A stretch of 64,000 nt of DNA from Halococcus salifodinae DSM 8989 (GTDB lineage Archaea > Halobacteriota > Halobacteria > Halobacteriales > Halococcaceae): contig NZ_AOME01000076.1 in assembly GCF_000336935.1 (NCBI RefSeq), forward strand, positions 72,511-136,510, in the 5' to 3' direction. Position 1 is the first letter of the stretch. Every line of letters begins with the position of its first letter. Below the pieces are notes generated by a model. That model was not told where the DNA came from. It made no database searches and saw only the letters and a list, made by a program, of their open reading frames with translations. Of the stretch, positions 51,598 to 60,190 are shown in pieces. The translations under genes were made by a program, and so were the position numbers.

Positions 51598-51759
51598 CGT
51601 AGCGTGCGTGCGTCAGTCGTATTCATACCCCCTGCTCGCGGGCCGTCGGGCTTAAACACTCACTTCTCGGCTGGTTCGTTGTTGCCGCGGTTGGTCGTCC
51701 GGCCCGAGCGCTCCGCTGCCAGTCGAACCGCTTAGGGTCGCGCCGTCCCAATACTATCC

Positions 51760-51978
51760 ATGTCGGTCGCCCATCAGATCATGGATGTCTTCATCTCGGG
51801 ATTGATCGCGGGGCTGTCGTCGTTCCTGCTCAGTGCGTTCGCGCCGCGGCTCGCGGTGACGATCGGCGTCATCCTCGCCAGCATGTACTACTTCTCGCGC
51901 AACCCGTGGGGCAGCCAGAACGGTGACGCGATCAACGATCGGTTGGACGATCTCTACGACCAGTATCTGCCGTTTTGA
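51760..51978 (+). CDS. Small membrane protein
   Basis: The 72 residues have two hydrophobic helices (FISGLIAGLSSFLLSAFAP and LAVTIGVILASMYYFSRNPW, given in part) and an acidic C-terminal tail (NDRLDDLYDQYLPF). The family is not recognised. An AGGGTC/CCAATACTATCC stretch just before the ATG may hold promoter elements. It is convergent with EF-2 across module B copy 3. Confidence 0.72.
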   Translation: MSVAHQIMDVFISGLIAGLSSFLLSAFAPRLAVTIGVILASMYYFSRNPWGSQNGDAINDRLDDLYDQYLPF

Positions 51979-51986
51979 GCGGTTGC

Positions 51987-52230
51987 TGCGGCGGTCGCGG
52001 TGCGGCAGCGGCCGCAGTACGGTGGCGGGTGCGGTCCTCGGCGGATCGAGGGCGAGGACGCGACCAACGGGAGCGTCCGAGGGCTCGGGCGGTGCTGTGC
52101 GGTTGCGGAGAGCACCAGTGATCCCACCGCGAACGAGGTCGAAGTTCTCGTGAGCGGGTGTTTTTGGTCCAGATTTTTGCGAGGGGTTGAGCGAGCCGAA
52201 GGCGAGCGATGCCCCGAAGTAAAAAGGTGG
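51987..52230 (+). repeat. Module B, copy 3 (without module A)
   Basis: It occupies the 268-bp gap between the convergent small membrane protein and EF-2 genes. Recognisable blocks are GTCGCGGTGCGG, CCAGTGATCCCACCGCGAAC, GAGGTCGAAGTTCTCGTGAG, CGGGTGTTTTTGGTCCAGAT and TTTTTGCGAGGGG, ending with GCCCCGAAGT and AAAAAGGTGG. The end arms again can pair (imperfectly) around GAGCGAGCC...GGCGAGCGA. About 100 extra GC-rich bases separate the first two blocks. Confidence 0.78.
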
Positions 52231-52246
52231 GTACGAAAGGTGGGTT

Positions 52247-54433
52247 CTAGAAGTAGTCCACGCCGGGCGGGAGTTCGAGCTTCATCCCTTTGCGCTCGCG
52301 GATCTCCTTGATCGTCTCGGGCTGGAGGTTGTCGGCCATCACCTGGAAGCCCGCGTTCTCGGTGTTCCACGACGCGCGGCCCTCGGTCGCGGAGCGAATG
52401 TCGCTCGCGAACCCGATCATCTCGTCGACCGGCGCGACGCCCTCGACCACCATGAGGTCGCCTTCCTGGTACATGTCGTCGACCTGGCCACGGCGGCCCT
52501 GGATCTCGCCCGAGGCGGGACCCATGTGCTCCGAGGGAACGTCGATCCGGACGTTCTGGATGGGTTCGAGCATCGAGATCCGACCGTCGATCAGCGAGCG
52601 GTGGACCGCCTGCCGGACGGCGGGGATGACCTGAGCGGGCCCACGGTGGATGGCGTCCTCGTGGAGCCGCGCGTCGTCGAGGCGGATGAGGGTGCCCTGG
52701 ACCGGCTCTGCGGCGAGCGGCCCGTCGTCGAGCGCCTCTTCCCAGCCCTCGACGACGAGTTCCATCGTCTCGTTGAGGTGCTGAATCCCCTTCGTGTCGT
52801 CGATCAGGACGTTCGTCCCGTGGATGGTCTCGACCTCTTGGGAGGTGTCCTTGTCCATCCCTGCCTCTTGGAGCGCCTCGCGGCGTTCCTGTTCGGGCAT
52901 GTCCATCGACGCCTCGCCGCGCTTGATGGTCTCGACGACGTCCGCCGGGAGGGGTTCGACGGTGAGGTAAAAGCGGTTGTGACGGTTGGGCGACTGGCCC
53001 TCGACCATGTCGGAGGGCTGCTGGACGGCTTCGCGGAAGACCACGATGGGCTCACCCGTGGTGACGGGGATGCCCTGGTTGCGCTCGATGCGCTGGGTGA
53101 TGACTTCGAGGTGGAGCTCGCCCTGGCCGGAGATGAGGTGCTCGCCGGTGTCCTCGTTGATCTCGATCCGGATGGTGGGGTCCTCCTTCGAGACCTGCTG
53201 GAGCGTCTCGATCAGCTTCGGGAGGTCGTCCATGCTCTGGGCCTCGACGGACTTCGTGATGACGGGCTCGGAGATGTGCTCGATCGACTCGAACGGTGTC
53301 ATCTCCACGCTCGATACCGTCGAACCCGCGATCGCGTCCCGAAGGCCGGTGACGGCGGCGATGTTCCCGGCGGGAACGCGCTCGACCTCCTCACGCTCGC
53401 CGCCCATGAAGATCCCGACCGACTGGATGCGGTTGGTGCCCGCCGTCCCGGAGACGTAGAGGTCCTGGCCGCGTTCGAGCGTGCCCGAAAACAGTCTCCC
53501 GGAGGCGATCTCGCCGGCGTGGGGGTCCATCCCGATATCGGTCACCATGAACACGACCTCGCCCTCGTCGTCGACGAGGCGCATGCCCTCGGCGAGTTCG
53601 GACGTGTCGTCGCCACGCCACACGGTGGGAACCCGTTCGGGCTGGGCCTTCACGGGGTTCGGGAAGTGTTCGGCCACCATGTCGAGCACGACGTTCGAGA
53701 GCGGCGAGTGCTTGCGGAGCTCGTCGATCTCGTCGTTGCGGTTGTAGTCGATGATGTCGGCGAAGTCGATCCCGGTGGCCTGCATCTGGGGCAGGCTGGT
53801 CGCCCAGTTGTAGAGCGCCGAACCGAACGCCACGGTGCCGTCCTGGACCGAGACCTTCCAGCCCTCTTCTTCGTATTTCTCCTCGTCCATCCCACGGATG
53901 AGCTCGTTGACGTCGCCGATCACGGCCTGAAGGCGCTCCTGCATCTCTTCGGGGCCTTCCTGAAGCTCGTTGATCAGGCGGTCGACCTTGTTGATGAACA
54001 GCGCAGGTTTGACGTTCTCGCGGAGTGCCTGACGAAGGACGGTCTCGGTCTGGGGCATCGTACCCTCGACCGCGTCGACGACCACGAGCGCGCCGTCGAC
54101 CGCGCGCATCGCCCGGGTGACGTCGCCGCCGAAGTCGACGTGGCCCGGCGTGTCGATGAGGTTGACGAGGTGGTTGGTGTCCTGGTACTCGTGGGTCATC
54201 GAGACGTTCGCCGCGTCGATCGTGATCCCGCGTTCCTGCTCGTCCTCCTCGGTGTCCATCGCGAGCTGCTCGCCCGCGAGGTCCTCGGAGATCATGCCCG
54301 CGCCGGCGAGCAGGTTGTCCGTCAGCGTGGTCTTGCCGTGATCGATGTGTGCGGCGATCGCGATGTTCCGGATGTTCTCCGGTTCGTCCATCAGCCGCTC
54401 GCACTCCTGTACGATCTTTCTACGTCGGCCCAT
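52247..54433 (-). CDS. fusA: Translation elongation factor EF-2
   Basis: This GTPase catalyses ribosome translocation. The 728 residues have G1 [33 protein letters not shown]3 [21 protein letters not shown]4 [10 protein letters not shown], and the C-terminal block with the diphthamide-site region ([17 protein letters not shown]). The start at 54433 ([10 protein letters not shown]) is the archaeal EF-2 N-terminus; ten upstream codons of the longer frame lie in the promoter area. It is separated from rps7 by the AT-rich island and the DUF5781 gene. Confidence 0.98.
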   Translation of the reverse strand: MGRRRKIVQECERLMDEPENIRNIAIAAHIDHGKTTLTDNLLAGAGMISEDLAGEQLAMDTEEDEQERGITIDAANVSMTHEYQDTNHLVNLIDTPGHVDFGGDVTRAMRAVDGALVVVDAVEGTMPQTETVLRQALRENVKPALFINKVDRLINELQEGPEEMQERLQAVIGDVNELIRGMDEEKYEEEGWKVSVQDGTVAFGSALYNWATSLPQMQATGIDFADIIDYNRNDEIDELRKHSPLSNVVLDMVAEHFPNPVKAQPERVPTVWRGDDTSELAEGMRLVDDEGEVVFMVTDIGMDPHAGEIASGRLFSGTLERGQDLYVSGTAGTNRIQSVGIFMGGEREEVERVPAGNIAAVTGLRDAIAGSTVSSVEMTPFESIEHISEPVITKSVEAQSMDDLPKLIETLQQVSKEDPTIRIEINEDTGEHLISGQGELHLEVITQRIERNQGIPVTTGEPIVVFREAVQQPSDMVEGQSPNRHNRFYLTVEPLPADVVETIKRGEASMDMPEQERREALQEAGMDKDTSQEVETIHGTNVLIDDTKGIQHLNETMELVVEGWEEALDDGPLAAEPVQGTLIRLDDARLHEDAIHRGPAQVIPAVRQAVHRSLIDGRISMLEPIQNVRIDVPSEHMGPASGEIQGRRGQVDDMYQEGDLMVVEGVAPVDEMIGFASDIRSATEGRASWNTENAGFQVMADNLQPETIKEIRERKGMKLELPPGVDYF

Positions 54434-54551
54434 TATGTCGATTCGTACCGGAAGCAGGGTCAAAAGGGTAGTGATACGCTTTTCTCTCGTTAGCCCCTAA
54501 TTGAGAAGAGGAGCGACCTTTTGAACCAGAACTCTCAAAATCAGTGATGTT

Positions 54552-54887
54552 TTATACTGCAACTATATTTTCATATTGGTCTACAAGTGATTTCTGAAAT
54601 TGGTGTACAAATCGTTGTAGTTGGTCAGGACAGTCACTATCTATCTGGTCAAGCACTTCATCAATATTCTCAGATACTTTCCCATTTATGTCAAACCATC
54701 CTTCAGCAGCTCCTACACTCAGAATATAGAGACCATGACTCTCAGCAGCGAGTATGAGTTCTCCAATATTTTTGGCGATTTCGTTGTTCACTGAGGATAT
54801 ACCATCCTGCTTGAAATCCGACCACTCAGTACTACTTGATTGGATTTGTTGACATATGCGGTTGCACTCGCTCATCATACTCCCCAT
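54552..54887 (-). pseudogene. Detached C-terminal part of the OLD-type nuclease
   Basis: A 111-residue AT-rich frame that overlaps the end of the preceding ATPase frame by 13 nt. GLYILSVGAAEGWFDINGKV and PDQLQRFVHQFQKSLVDQY resemble the part that follows the TOPRIM domain in OLD-family nucleases. Adding one G to the G4 run at 54882-54885 would fuse the two frames into one protein of about 534 residues (KIWG then SMMSEC). It is therefore most likely the 3' piece of a frameshifted gene, not an independent protein; a programmed frameshift or a separate small subunit are alternatives. Confidence 0.7.
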
Positions 54888-56155
54888 ATTTTCCCACTTA
54901 GCGCTTCAAGAGAATCACGAAATATTGATGGAGACGACAAAATATCAATATCGGCTACGATCACCTGAGGTATCGCTCCTGCTCGTAATACGTTGGCAAT
55001 TTTAGGTGCATTGTGTATCCTATTACAGGGTATATATTCGGCATTTCTTTCACCAAGGATCTCGTCAGCTACATATCTGTAAACTAACTTATCTGAGCCA
55101 CCCTCACAAATCACTATTCCTTTTTGGAATACACCGTTCATCACCCTCAAACTAGATAATAGAGAGTCGGAAGATAGGTTAGAAATCACATCTTCCGAAA
55201 TTTTGTTATACTGCGTATGATCATCGGATCGATTAAGTCGATATACTGTGGTGCCAGCATTTCCAGATAGTACTCCATCTAAGAAATGGGAATTGTGAGT
55301 AGAGATTACAATCTGGCCAGAAGTACTCCTTGCGTGTTCAGATAACCAAATGCCAAATTCTCTCGCTTGTGCAGGGTGCAGAAAAGCCTCTGGCTCGTCC
55401 AGCAACACGACACGTTGTTGTGCTAAAAGCAGACTTAAGATTACCCCCGCTAAACTCCGATAACCGGCCCCTTGATCATCTATTTTCTCACCTATTTCTT
55501 GATCATTTTCCGGATTACCAGTCGGAGTAACTATGTTTCCGTTGATATTATCTAGGTCGTCATCTACTCTGAGTGAGAAGGTGCGAGTGCTACTGAAATC
55601 AAGTACTATATCTTGTTGGAAAATGTTGTTGAAAGCACTATTGAGTTCTCTGCGAGCAGAAGGAGCTTCGTAAAGCTTCTGTAGAACATTGGACGGATCT
55701 CCCTCATGGAAATTATAAGTTTCACAAGAATTGGCGATTTCGAGCCTTGAAGATGCGTTTAGAAAAGCTACTTTGAATTGCATTAGTCTACGGCGAACCA
55801 AATCAGAACTCGTTACATCGCCGCCACTGGTTTGTAGCCCTTCTAATTGGTTTGTGTTGAGATTCTCTGTATTGCGATTGTTAAGACTGGGCGAAATTCC
55901 GCTTACATTATGTCTGTTAGCCATATCTGGATTTTCTACGACAGACAATTCCTGCATAAACGCACTATAACTCGTATCTTCATAATCAATATCCGTCACA
56001 ATAGTAGAATTCGACGCCTCTTGTCCATTTGACATGATACTAGAAATGTCGCGTAGTGTCTGTGATTTCCCAGTATTATTAGGGCCTACTAAAATAACAA
56101 AGTCAGATAAATTAACCGTCTCACCGTTTTTGGTCGAGTAATCGTTTATTTTCAT
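54875..56155 (-). CDS. OLD-family ATPase/TOPRIM nuclease, N-terminal portion (frameshifted)
   Basis: The 426 residues show an ABC/SMC-like ATPase: Walker A GPNNTGKS (24-31), signature-like GAGYRSLAG (229-237), Walker B VVLLDEPEAFLHP (249-261) and H-loop STHNSHFLD (285-293). This is followed by the start of a TOPRIM domain with ICEGGSD (Glu351) and ADIDIL (Asp402, Asp404). That is the plan of OLD (overcoming lysogenisation defect) nucleases and related anti-phage proteins. The frame ends at residue 426 within the TOPRIM domain; the remainder continues in another frame at 54552-54887. Low GC and AT-rich codons mark it as acquired. No UvrD-type helicase partner is adjacent. Confidence 0.82.
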   Translation of the reverse strand: MKINDYSTKNGETVNLSDFVILVGPNNTGKSQTLRDISSIMSNGQEASNSTIVTDIDYEDTSYSAFMQELSVVENPDMANRHNVSGISPSLNNRNTENLNTNQLEGLQTSGGDVTSSDLVRRRLMQFKVAFLNASSRLEIANSCETYNFHEGDPSNVLQKLYEAPSARRELNSAFNNIFQQDIVLDFSSTRTFSLRVDDDLDNINGNIVTPTGNPENDQEIGEKIDDQGAGYRSLAGVILSLLLAQQRVVLLDEPEAFLHPAQAREFGIWLSEHARSTSGQIVISTHNSHFLDGVLSGNAGTTVYRLNRSDDHTQYNKISEDVISNLSSDSLLSSLRVMNGVFQKGIVICEGGSDKLVYRYVADEILGERNAEYIPCNRIHNAPKIANVLRAGAIPQVIVADIDILSSPSIFRDSLEALSGKIWGV

Positions 56156-56448
56156 TTGGTTTTAAATACCTACCGTCTGGTTGGCTCGCTGAGTAGATGC
56201 CAGTAATCCCGTGAGTAGTAAAAACCCACGGTCGGTTCCACTAGTTGTCTGTTTCACTACTGGCGTTGCACTCGGGGGGTTTTCAGTCATCGAAATGATT
56301 GCACAGCAAATTTTAGCTGATCCAGATGCCACCAGCAGGCTTTACTGCCAGTGAGTGGATCGGTCACACCGAGTAGGGAGAGGAAACTGTTGTCAGGGCG
56401 CAACACCGGCACAAGAGTCATACCCGTCCCAGCCTGTGATGAGTACAC
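56156..56448. other. 293-bp boundary of the AT-rich island
   Basis: A TATTTAAAA box (56158-56168) lies only a few bases before the OLD ATPase ATG, too close for a leaderless start there, so the true start or promoter is uncertain. The rest contains short repeats of ACTGCCAGT/ACTGGC type (ATGCCAGTAAT 56198, CTACTGGCG 56256, TACTGCCAG 56342) but no recognised gene. Base composition returns to high GC near 56380. Confidence 0.4.
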
Positions 56449-57198
56449 ATGGACGTTCGCGTGCAGTCAGCCGGCCCGACCGAACCGTTCCTCGGCGCGC
56501 GCGACCTCTTCACGACCGAACACGACCTCGATCTCCCGGTCGACGTCCACGTTCGCGACAACCCCGACTCGCGGACCTGGACCGCCCACTACGACGACCA
56601 CCACGTGCTCAACATCTCCCGCCAGGCGGCGAACTCCGCGATGGCGCGCCCGCTCGCGCTCCACGAGTATTCGCACATGCGCCGTCACGAGACCGACCAT
56701 CCCTCGCACGTCCAGTCGACGCGGGAGGCGCTCTATCTCGCCTTGGCGGGCCACTCGGTCGAGCGGCGGACGCTCACCCAGTGCTATCAGATCGCGAACC
56801 ACATGAAGGACATCTACGCCGACGACATCACCCTTACTGTGGCTCCTGCCGACAGGCTAGTGGCGTTTCTGGAGTCGAGCCTCGCGGCCGCGCTCGCGGA
56901 CCGACCCGCCGATCCGCCGTCGTGGACGCGACTCACGCCCGCGGCCGACCCGGAGATCACCGCGGTCAACGCGGCGTTCGCGCTCGCACTCCTCGAACGC
57001 CACGACTGCATCGGCGACGACCATCGGCTGTACGACCTCGCCCACGCCGCCGCGAACGACGCCGCCGGGATCGAAATCGCCGCGTTCAAGCGTCGCTTTC
57101 GGGATCTCGGGGCTGATCCCGACGCGGGCGAGTACCGTCGCGCGCTGGTCGAGGCGACCCGTGAGTACGCGACTCGATCGAACTACGCCGCCGACTGA
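56449..57198 (+). CDS. DUF5781-like protein with HExxH zinc-metalloprotease motif
   Basis: The 249-residue soluble protein contains RPLALHEYSHMRRHETDHPS, a HEYSH zinc-protease motif, with a further Glu-bearing helix downstream (STREALYLALAGHSVERRTL) that could complete a gluzincin-like site. The layout fits DUF5781 of haloarchaea. It is the only plus-strand gene in the RNA polymerase/ribosomal cluster. A GTCATACC box about 27 nt upstream supports the start. Protease activity is inference. Confidence 0.82.
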   Translation: MDVRVQSAGPTEPFLGARDLFTTEHDLDLPVDVHVRDNPDSRTWTAHYDDHHVLNISRQAANSAMARPLALHEYSHMRRHETDHPSHVQSTREALYLALAGHSVERRTLTQCYQIANHMKDIYADDITLTVAPADRLVAFLESSLAAALADRPADPPSWTRLTPAADPEITAVNAAFALALLERHDCIGDDHRLYDLAHAAANDAAGIEIAAFKRRFRDLGADPDAGEYRRALVEATREYATRSNYAAD

Positions 57199-57277
57199 CC
57201 ACCGCTGCTCGTCGCGACTGCTTGGCGGCCGAAAACAGGAAAACCGACGATCGAACCGAAATCAGATTCGGACCGGA

Positions 57278-57898
57278 TCAGCGAGCCGCGGCCGCGACGC
57301 GCTCTTTCTCCTCTTTCTGGTTGACCGCGTACGTCTGGACGTCGTAGTTCGCCGCGCCGGTGAGCTGGTCGGCGAGCGCCTCGTGGGCGTCGGTCGGCGA
57401 CTTGAACGACGCGTTGTACGCGCCCTCAGCGAGGAACTTGAGCGCCTGGTCGACCCGGCGCTGGGGGGCAACGTCCACAGCCTGGGGCACCGAAATCCCG
57501 CCGTACTTCAGCCGCACCGTCTCCTCGCGCGGAGCGGCGTTCTCGACCGCGGTGACGAGCACCTGGATCGGGTTCTCGTCGGTCCGGTCGTGGACCTCCT
57601 CGAACGCCTTCCGGACGATCCGGGTGGCCTGCTGTTTCTTGCCGGTGTTCGCGTCGGACTGCATCAGCCGGTTGATCAGCCGTTCGACGATCGAGACTTC
57701 GCTCTTCTGGAACTGCTTGCCGGCGTGGCGACCCATCGTGTGCTCCACGGGGGTGACGGTGATGTAGCGCTTGGTCGAGGGGTCGTTGTACTCGAACCCC
57801 GTGACTTCCCAGCGCTCGAACAGCTGCGCGTCGGTCTCGCTCTCCTCGTCGGTCCCAGCGGGTTTCTCCGGCTCGGGGGTATCCTCTTCGGCAGACAT
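57278..57898 (-). CDS. rps7: Small-subunit ribosomal protein S7
   Basis: The 206 residues include an acidic N-terminal extension (SAEEDTPEPEKPAGTDEESE) followed by the S7 core: VERLINRLMQSDANTGKKQQ, NPIQVLVTAVENAAPREETV, RLKYGGISVPQAVDVAPQRR and the helical end. Its ATG overlaps the rps12 stop by 1 nt (TAATG). Confidence 0.98.
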   Translation of the reverse strand: MSAEEDTPEPEKPAGTDEESETDAQLFERWEVTGFEYNDPSTKRYITVTPVEHTMGRHAGKQFQKSEVSIVERLINRLMQSDANTGKKQQATRIVRKAFEEVHDRTDENPIQVLVTAVENAAPREETVRLKYGGISVPQAVDVAPQRRVDQALKFLAEGAYNASFKSPTDAHEALADQLTGAANYDVQTYAVNQKEEKERVAAAAR

Positions 57899-58326
57899 TA
57901 TCGCACCGGCTTCTCCGCGTTCCCGCGGACGAGTTCGATCAGGCTCACGCCGTTGACCTTCTCGACTTTGTAGTTCACGCCCGAGATGTCACCCATCGCG
58001 CGGCCCTTCGCGCCGCCGATCCCCGCGATCGTGACTTCGTCGTGCTCGTCGATGAAGCTAATCGCGCCATCGCCGGGACAGAACGCCGAGACCTGTTTGC
58101 CGTTTTTGATGAGCTGGACCCGGACACACTTCCGGATCGCGGAGTTCGGCTGCTTGGCTTCGATGCCGACCTTTTCGAGCACGATGCCCCGTCCCTGGGG
58201 AGCGCCTTCAAGCGGGTCCGACTGCTCGCGCAGCCCGCGTTCCCGCCGGGCGTACTCCGAGTCGGACCACCGGTGGCTCTGGCGGTCCTTCTTGAGTTTC
58301 CGCGCCGCGTACTTGCCGTTGGCCAT
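57898..58326 (-). CDS. rps12: Small-subunit ribosomal protein S12
   Basis: The 142 residues show archaeal S12 features: [40 protein letters not shown] (decoding-centre loop with PNS), [20 protein letters not shown] and [17 protein letters not shown]. The ATG at 58326 is the family start; the ten-residue upstream extension is not conserved. It is preceded by a CTTAAG-type promoter box (about 58352). Confidence 0.98.
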   Translation of the reverse strand: MANGKYAARKLKKDRQSHRWSDSEYARRERGLREQSDPLEGAPQGRGIVLEKVGIEAKQPNSAIRKCVRVQLIKNGKQVSAFCPGDGAISFIDEHDEVTIAGIGGAKGRAMGDISGVNYKVEKVNGVSLIELVRGNAEKPVR

Positions 58327-58566
58327 ATGGACTCCTGTATCCGATGGGCGCACTTAAGCCTCCCTTTTCGGGTCGTGGCAAGCGCTTCGACTGAGACCGT
58401 GTGTGGGTGCGGATGGCGCGCGGCGGGCGCGCCGCGGTGCGGTGTGGTTTGCGGAGCGGTGGCGGTTTCTCACTTGTACCGGCAATCGCGGTTCAGCTCT
58501 CGTTTCGGCCTCTTTCATTCTCTGAGGTCGTTTCTCTCGTTTTGGATCACATCTTCCACGAGAACG

Positions 58567-58992
58567 CTACGCTAGTTCGATGTCGTCGATGTCGAAATGC
58601 CGCTTCGCCAGTCGCCGCGCGGTCTCGATCCGCCGGCCGTCCGCACCGATCGCCGCGCCCCGGTCGGCCCGATCGACCTCCGCATAGGCCACCGTATCCC
58701 GGTTCTCGCTGATCGTGACGTTGTACACCGCGGCGGGCGCGAGCGCGTTGGCGACGAACGCCTCGGGCGTGTCGGCGTCCTCGACGAGCGTGACCGGCCG
58801 ATCGAGTCGCTGTTCGACTTTTTCGACCATCCGTCCGTCGGGACCGATCGCGTCGGCCATCTCGCCGGCCGCCACCAGAAAACAGACTCGATCGTTCGCA
58901 TCGTCGAACAGACAGTCGACGGCGGTCGTTCCCGTGACGTCCTCGAACAGCGCGATGTGTCGGCGCGCCGCGTCCGAGAGCGTCACGCGCAT
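58567..58992 (-). CDS. nusA: Transcription factor NusA-like protein (KH domains)
   Basis: The 141-residue archaeal NusA consists of two KH domains without the bacterial S1 part: CLFDDANDRVCFLVAAGEMA with AIGPDGRMVEKVEQRLDRPV, then AVYNVTISENRDTVAYAEVD with AIGADGRRIETARRLAKRHF. The GxxG-type loops (GPDG, GADG) are RNA-binding. The start at 58992 is 1 nt from the rpoA2 stop, so it belongs to the polymerase operon. Confidence 0.95.
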   Translation of the reverse strand: MRVTLSDAARRHIALFEDVTGTTAVDCLFDDANDRVCFLVAAGEMADAIGPDGRMVEKVEQRLDRPVTLVEDADTPEAFVANALAPAAVYNVTISENRDTVAYAEVDRADRGAAIGADGRRIETARRLAKRHFDIDDIELA

Positions 58993-58993
58993 C

Positions 58994-60190
58994 TCAGTCG
59001 GCGCTGGTTTCGTCGTCCGCGCCGCCGGCCGCACCGCTCGTGCCGCCCATCCGGAGGTTGACGTCGCCGGTGCCGAGCTTGATCGGCTTGCCGACGATGA
59101 CGTTCTCGGTCACGCCGTTGAGATCGTCGACCTCGCCGTGGACTGCCGCATCGAGCAGGTGGTTGACCGTGACCTCGAAGGCGGCACGGGCGAGCACCGA
59201 GTCCTTCGAGCCCGAGATGCCGTGGCGACCGATCGACTCGATCGTGCCCTCGGCGGTCATGATGTCCGCGACGAGCATGAGGTGGCGGATGTTGACGTTG
59301 CCGAGGCCCTGCTCTTCGAGCGTGTCCATCGTCTCCTCGATAATGGTCTCGCGCGCGGCCTCGACCCCGAGGTTGCTGTGGATCTCGTGGATGTTGTTGC
59401 ACGTCGTCCGCGAGGCGTCGACGCCCTCGATGTCGAGCACGTCGCCGAAGGCCGATCCCTCGGTGTAGAGCACGAACTCCTCGCCGGTGTCGAGCTCCTC
59501 CTTTCGGATCACGACCCGCGAGACCTCGTCGATCCCCTTGAACACGATCTCGCGCAGCTCCTCGACGAGCTGGAGCAGATCACGATAGCTCGGCTGCTCG
59601 GGTCCGAACTCCACAGTAGTCCCCGACTGGGTGACGTCGACGCCGAGGCTGTCCTCGATGATCTCGGCGACTTCTTCCGGCGTGATCATCCGCTCTTCGA
59701 GGGTCTGATCGTTCAGATCGATCTGCACGAGCATGTCGGCGACGTTGGTCGAGACGTCCCCGAGCGCGAGGATGCGCGTCGCCTCGATCCCCCAGACCAC
59801 CTCGTGGGCCTTCTCGCGGTCGGTCGCGTACTCCCCGTCCAGATGCACCGTCATCATCGGCGTGTCGGGGGTCTTCCGAGCGTCGACGAGTTCGATCAGC
59901 CGCGGCAGCCCCTGAGTGACGTCGATCTCCGCCACGCCCGCGTAGTGGAACGTGTTCATCGTCATCTGGGTGCCGGGCTCGCCGATCGATTGAGCCGACA
60001 CGGTCCCGACGGGATCGAGTGGGTCCACCCGGGTGTCGAGATACCGCTCCTCGACCGCCGTTGCGATCTCGTCGGCCTCCTCTGCGGTCACGTCCCGGTC
60101 CTCGATCGTTTCGTACACTTCGTCCTTGAGTCGTTTCGGGAGGTCGGTCCCCTCGACCGTCGACTCGATCCCGCTCGTGATCTCAGTCAT
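58994..60190 (-). CDS. rpoA2: DNA-directed RNA polymerase subunit A''
   Basis: This is the C-terminal portion of the largest RNA polymerase subunit, split as usual in archaea. The 398 residues carry the bridge/trigger region [20 protein letters not shown] and [33 protein letters not shown], and [20 protein letters not shown]. It starts 8 nt before the rpoA1 stop and ends in a halophilic acidic tail ([10 protein letters not shown]). Confidence 0.98.
   Translation of the reverse strand: MTEITSGIESTVEGTDLPKRLKDEVYETIEDRDVTAEEADEIATAVEERYLDTRVDPLDPVGTVSAQSIGEPGTQMTMNTFHYAGVAEIDVTQGLPRLIELVDARKTPDTPMMTVHLDGEYATDREKAHEVVWGIEATRILALGDVSTNVADMLVQIDLNDQTLEERMITPEEVAEIIEDSLGVDVTQSGTTVEFGPEQPSYRDLLQLVEELREIVFKGIDEVSRVVIRKEELDTGEEFVLYTEGSAFGDVLDIEGVDASRTTCNNIHEIHSNLGVEAARETIIEETMDTLEEQGLGNVNIRHLMLVADIMTAEGTIESIGRHGISGSKDSVLARAAFEVTVNHLLDAAVHGEVDDLNGVTENVIVGKPIKLGTGDVNLRMGGTSGAAGGADDETSAD

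Noticed and set aside
54875-56155. Gabija (GajA-GajB) defence system
   Set aside because: The ATPase/TOPRIM plan fits GajA loosely, but no UvrD-like helicase gene is adjacent; neighbours are EF-2 and DUF5781.
58400-58480. Sixth, degenerate copy of module A between nusA and rps12
   Set aside because: GTGCGGTGTGG and GCGGTTTCTCACTTG resemble the module end, but the core CGACTCGCGCGAGGG and CGGTTGGGGAGGG blocks are missing.
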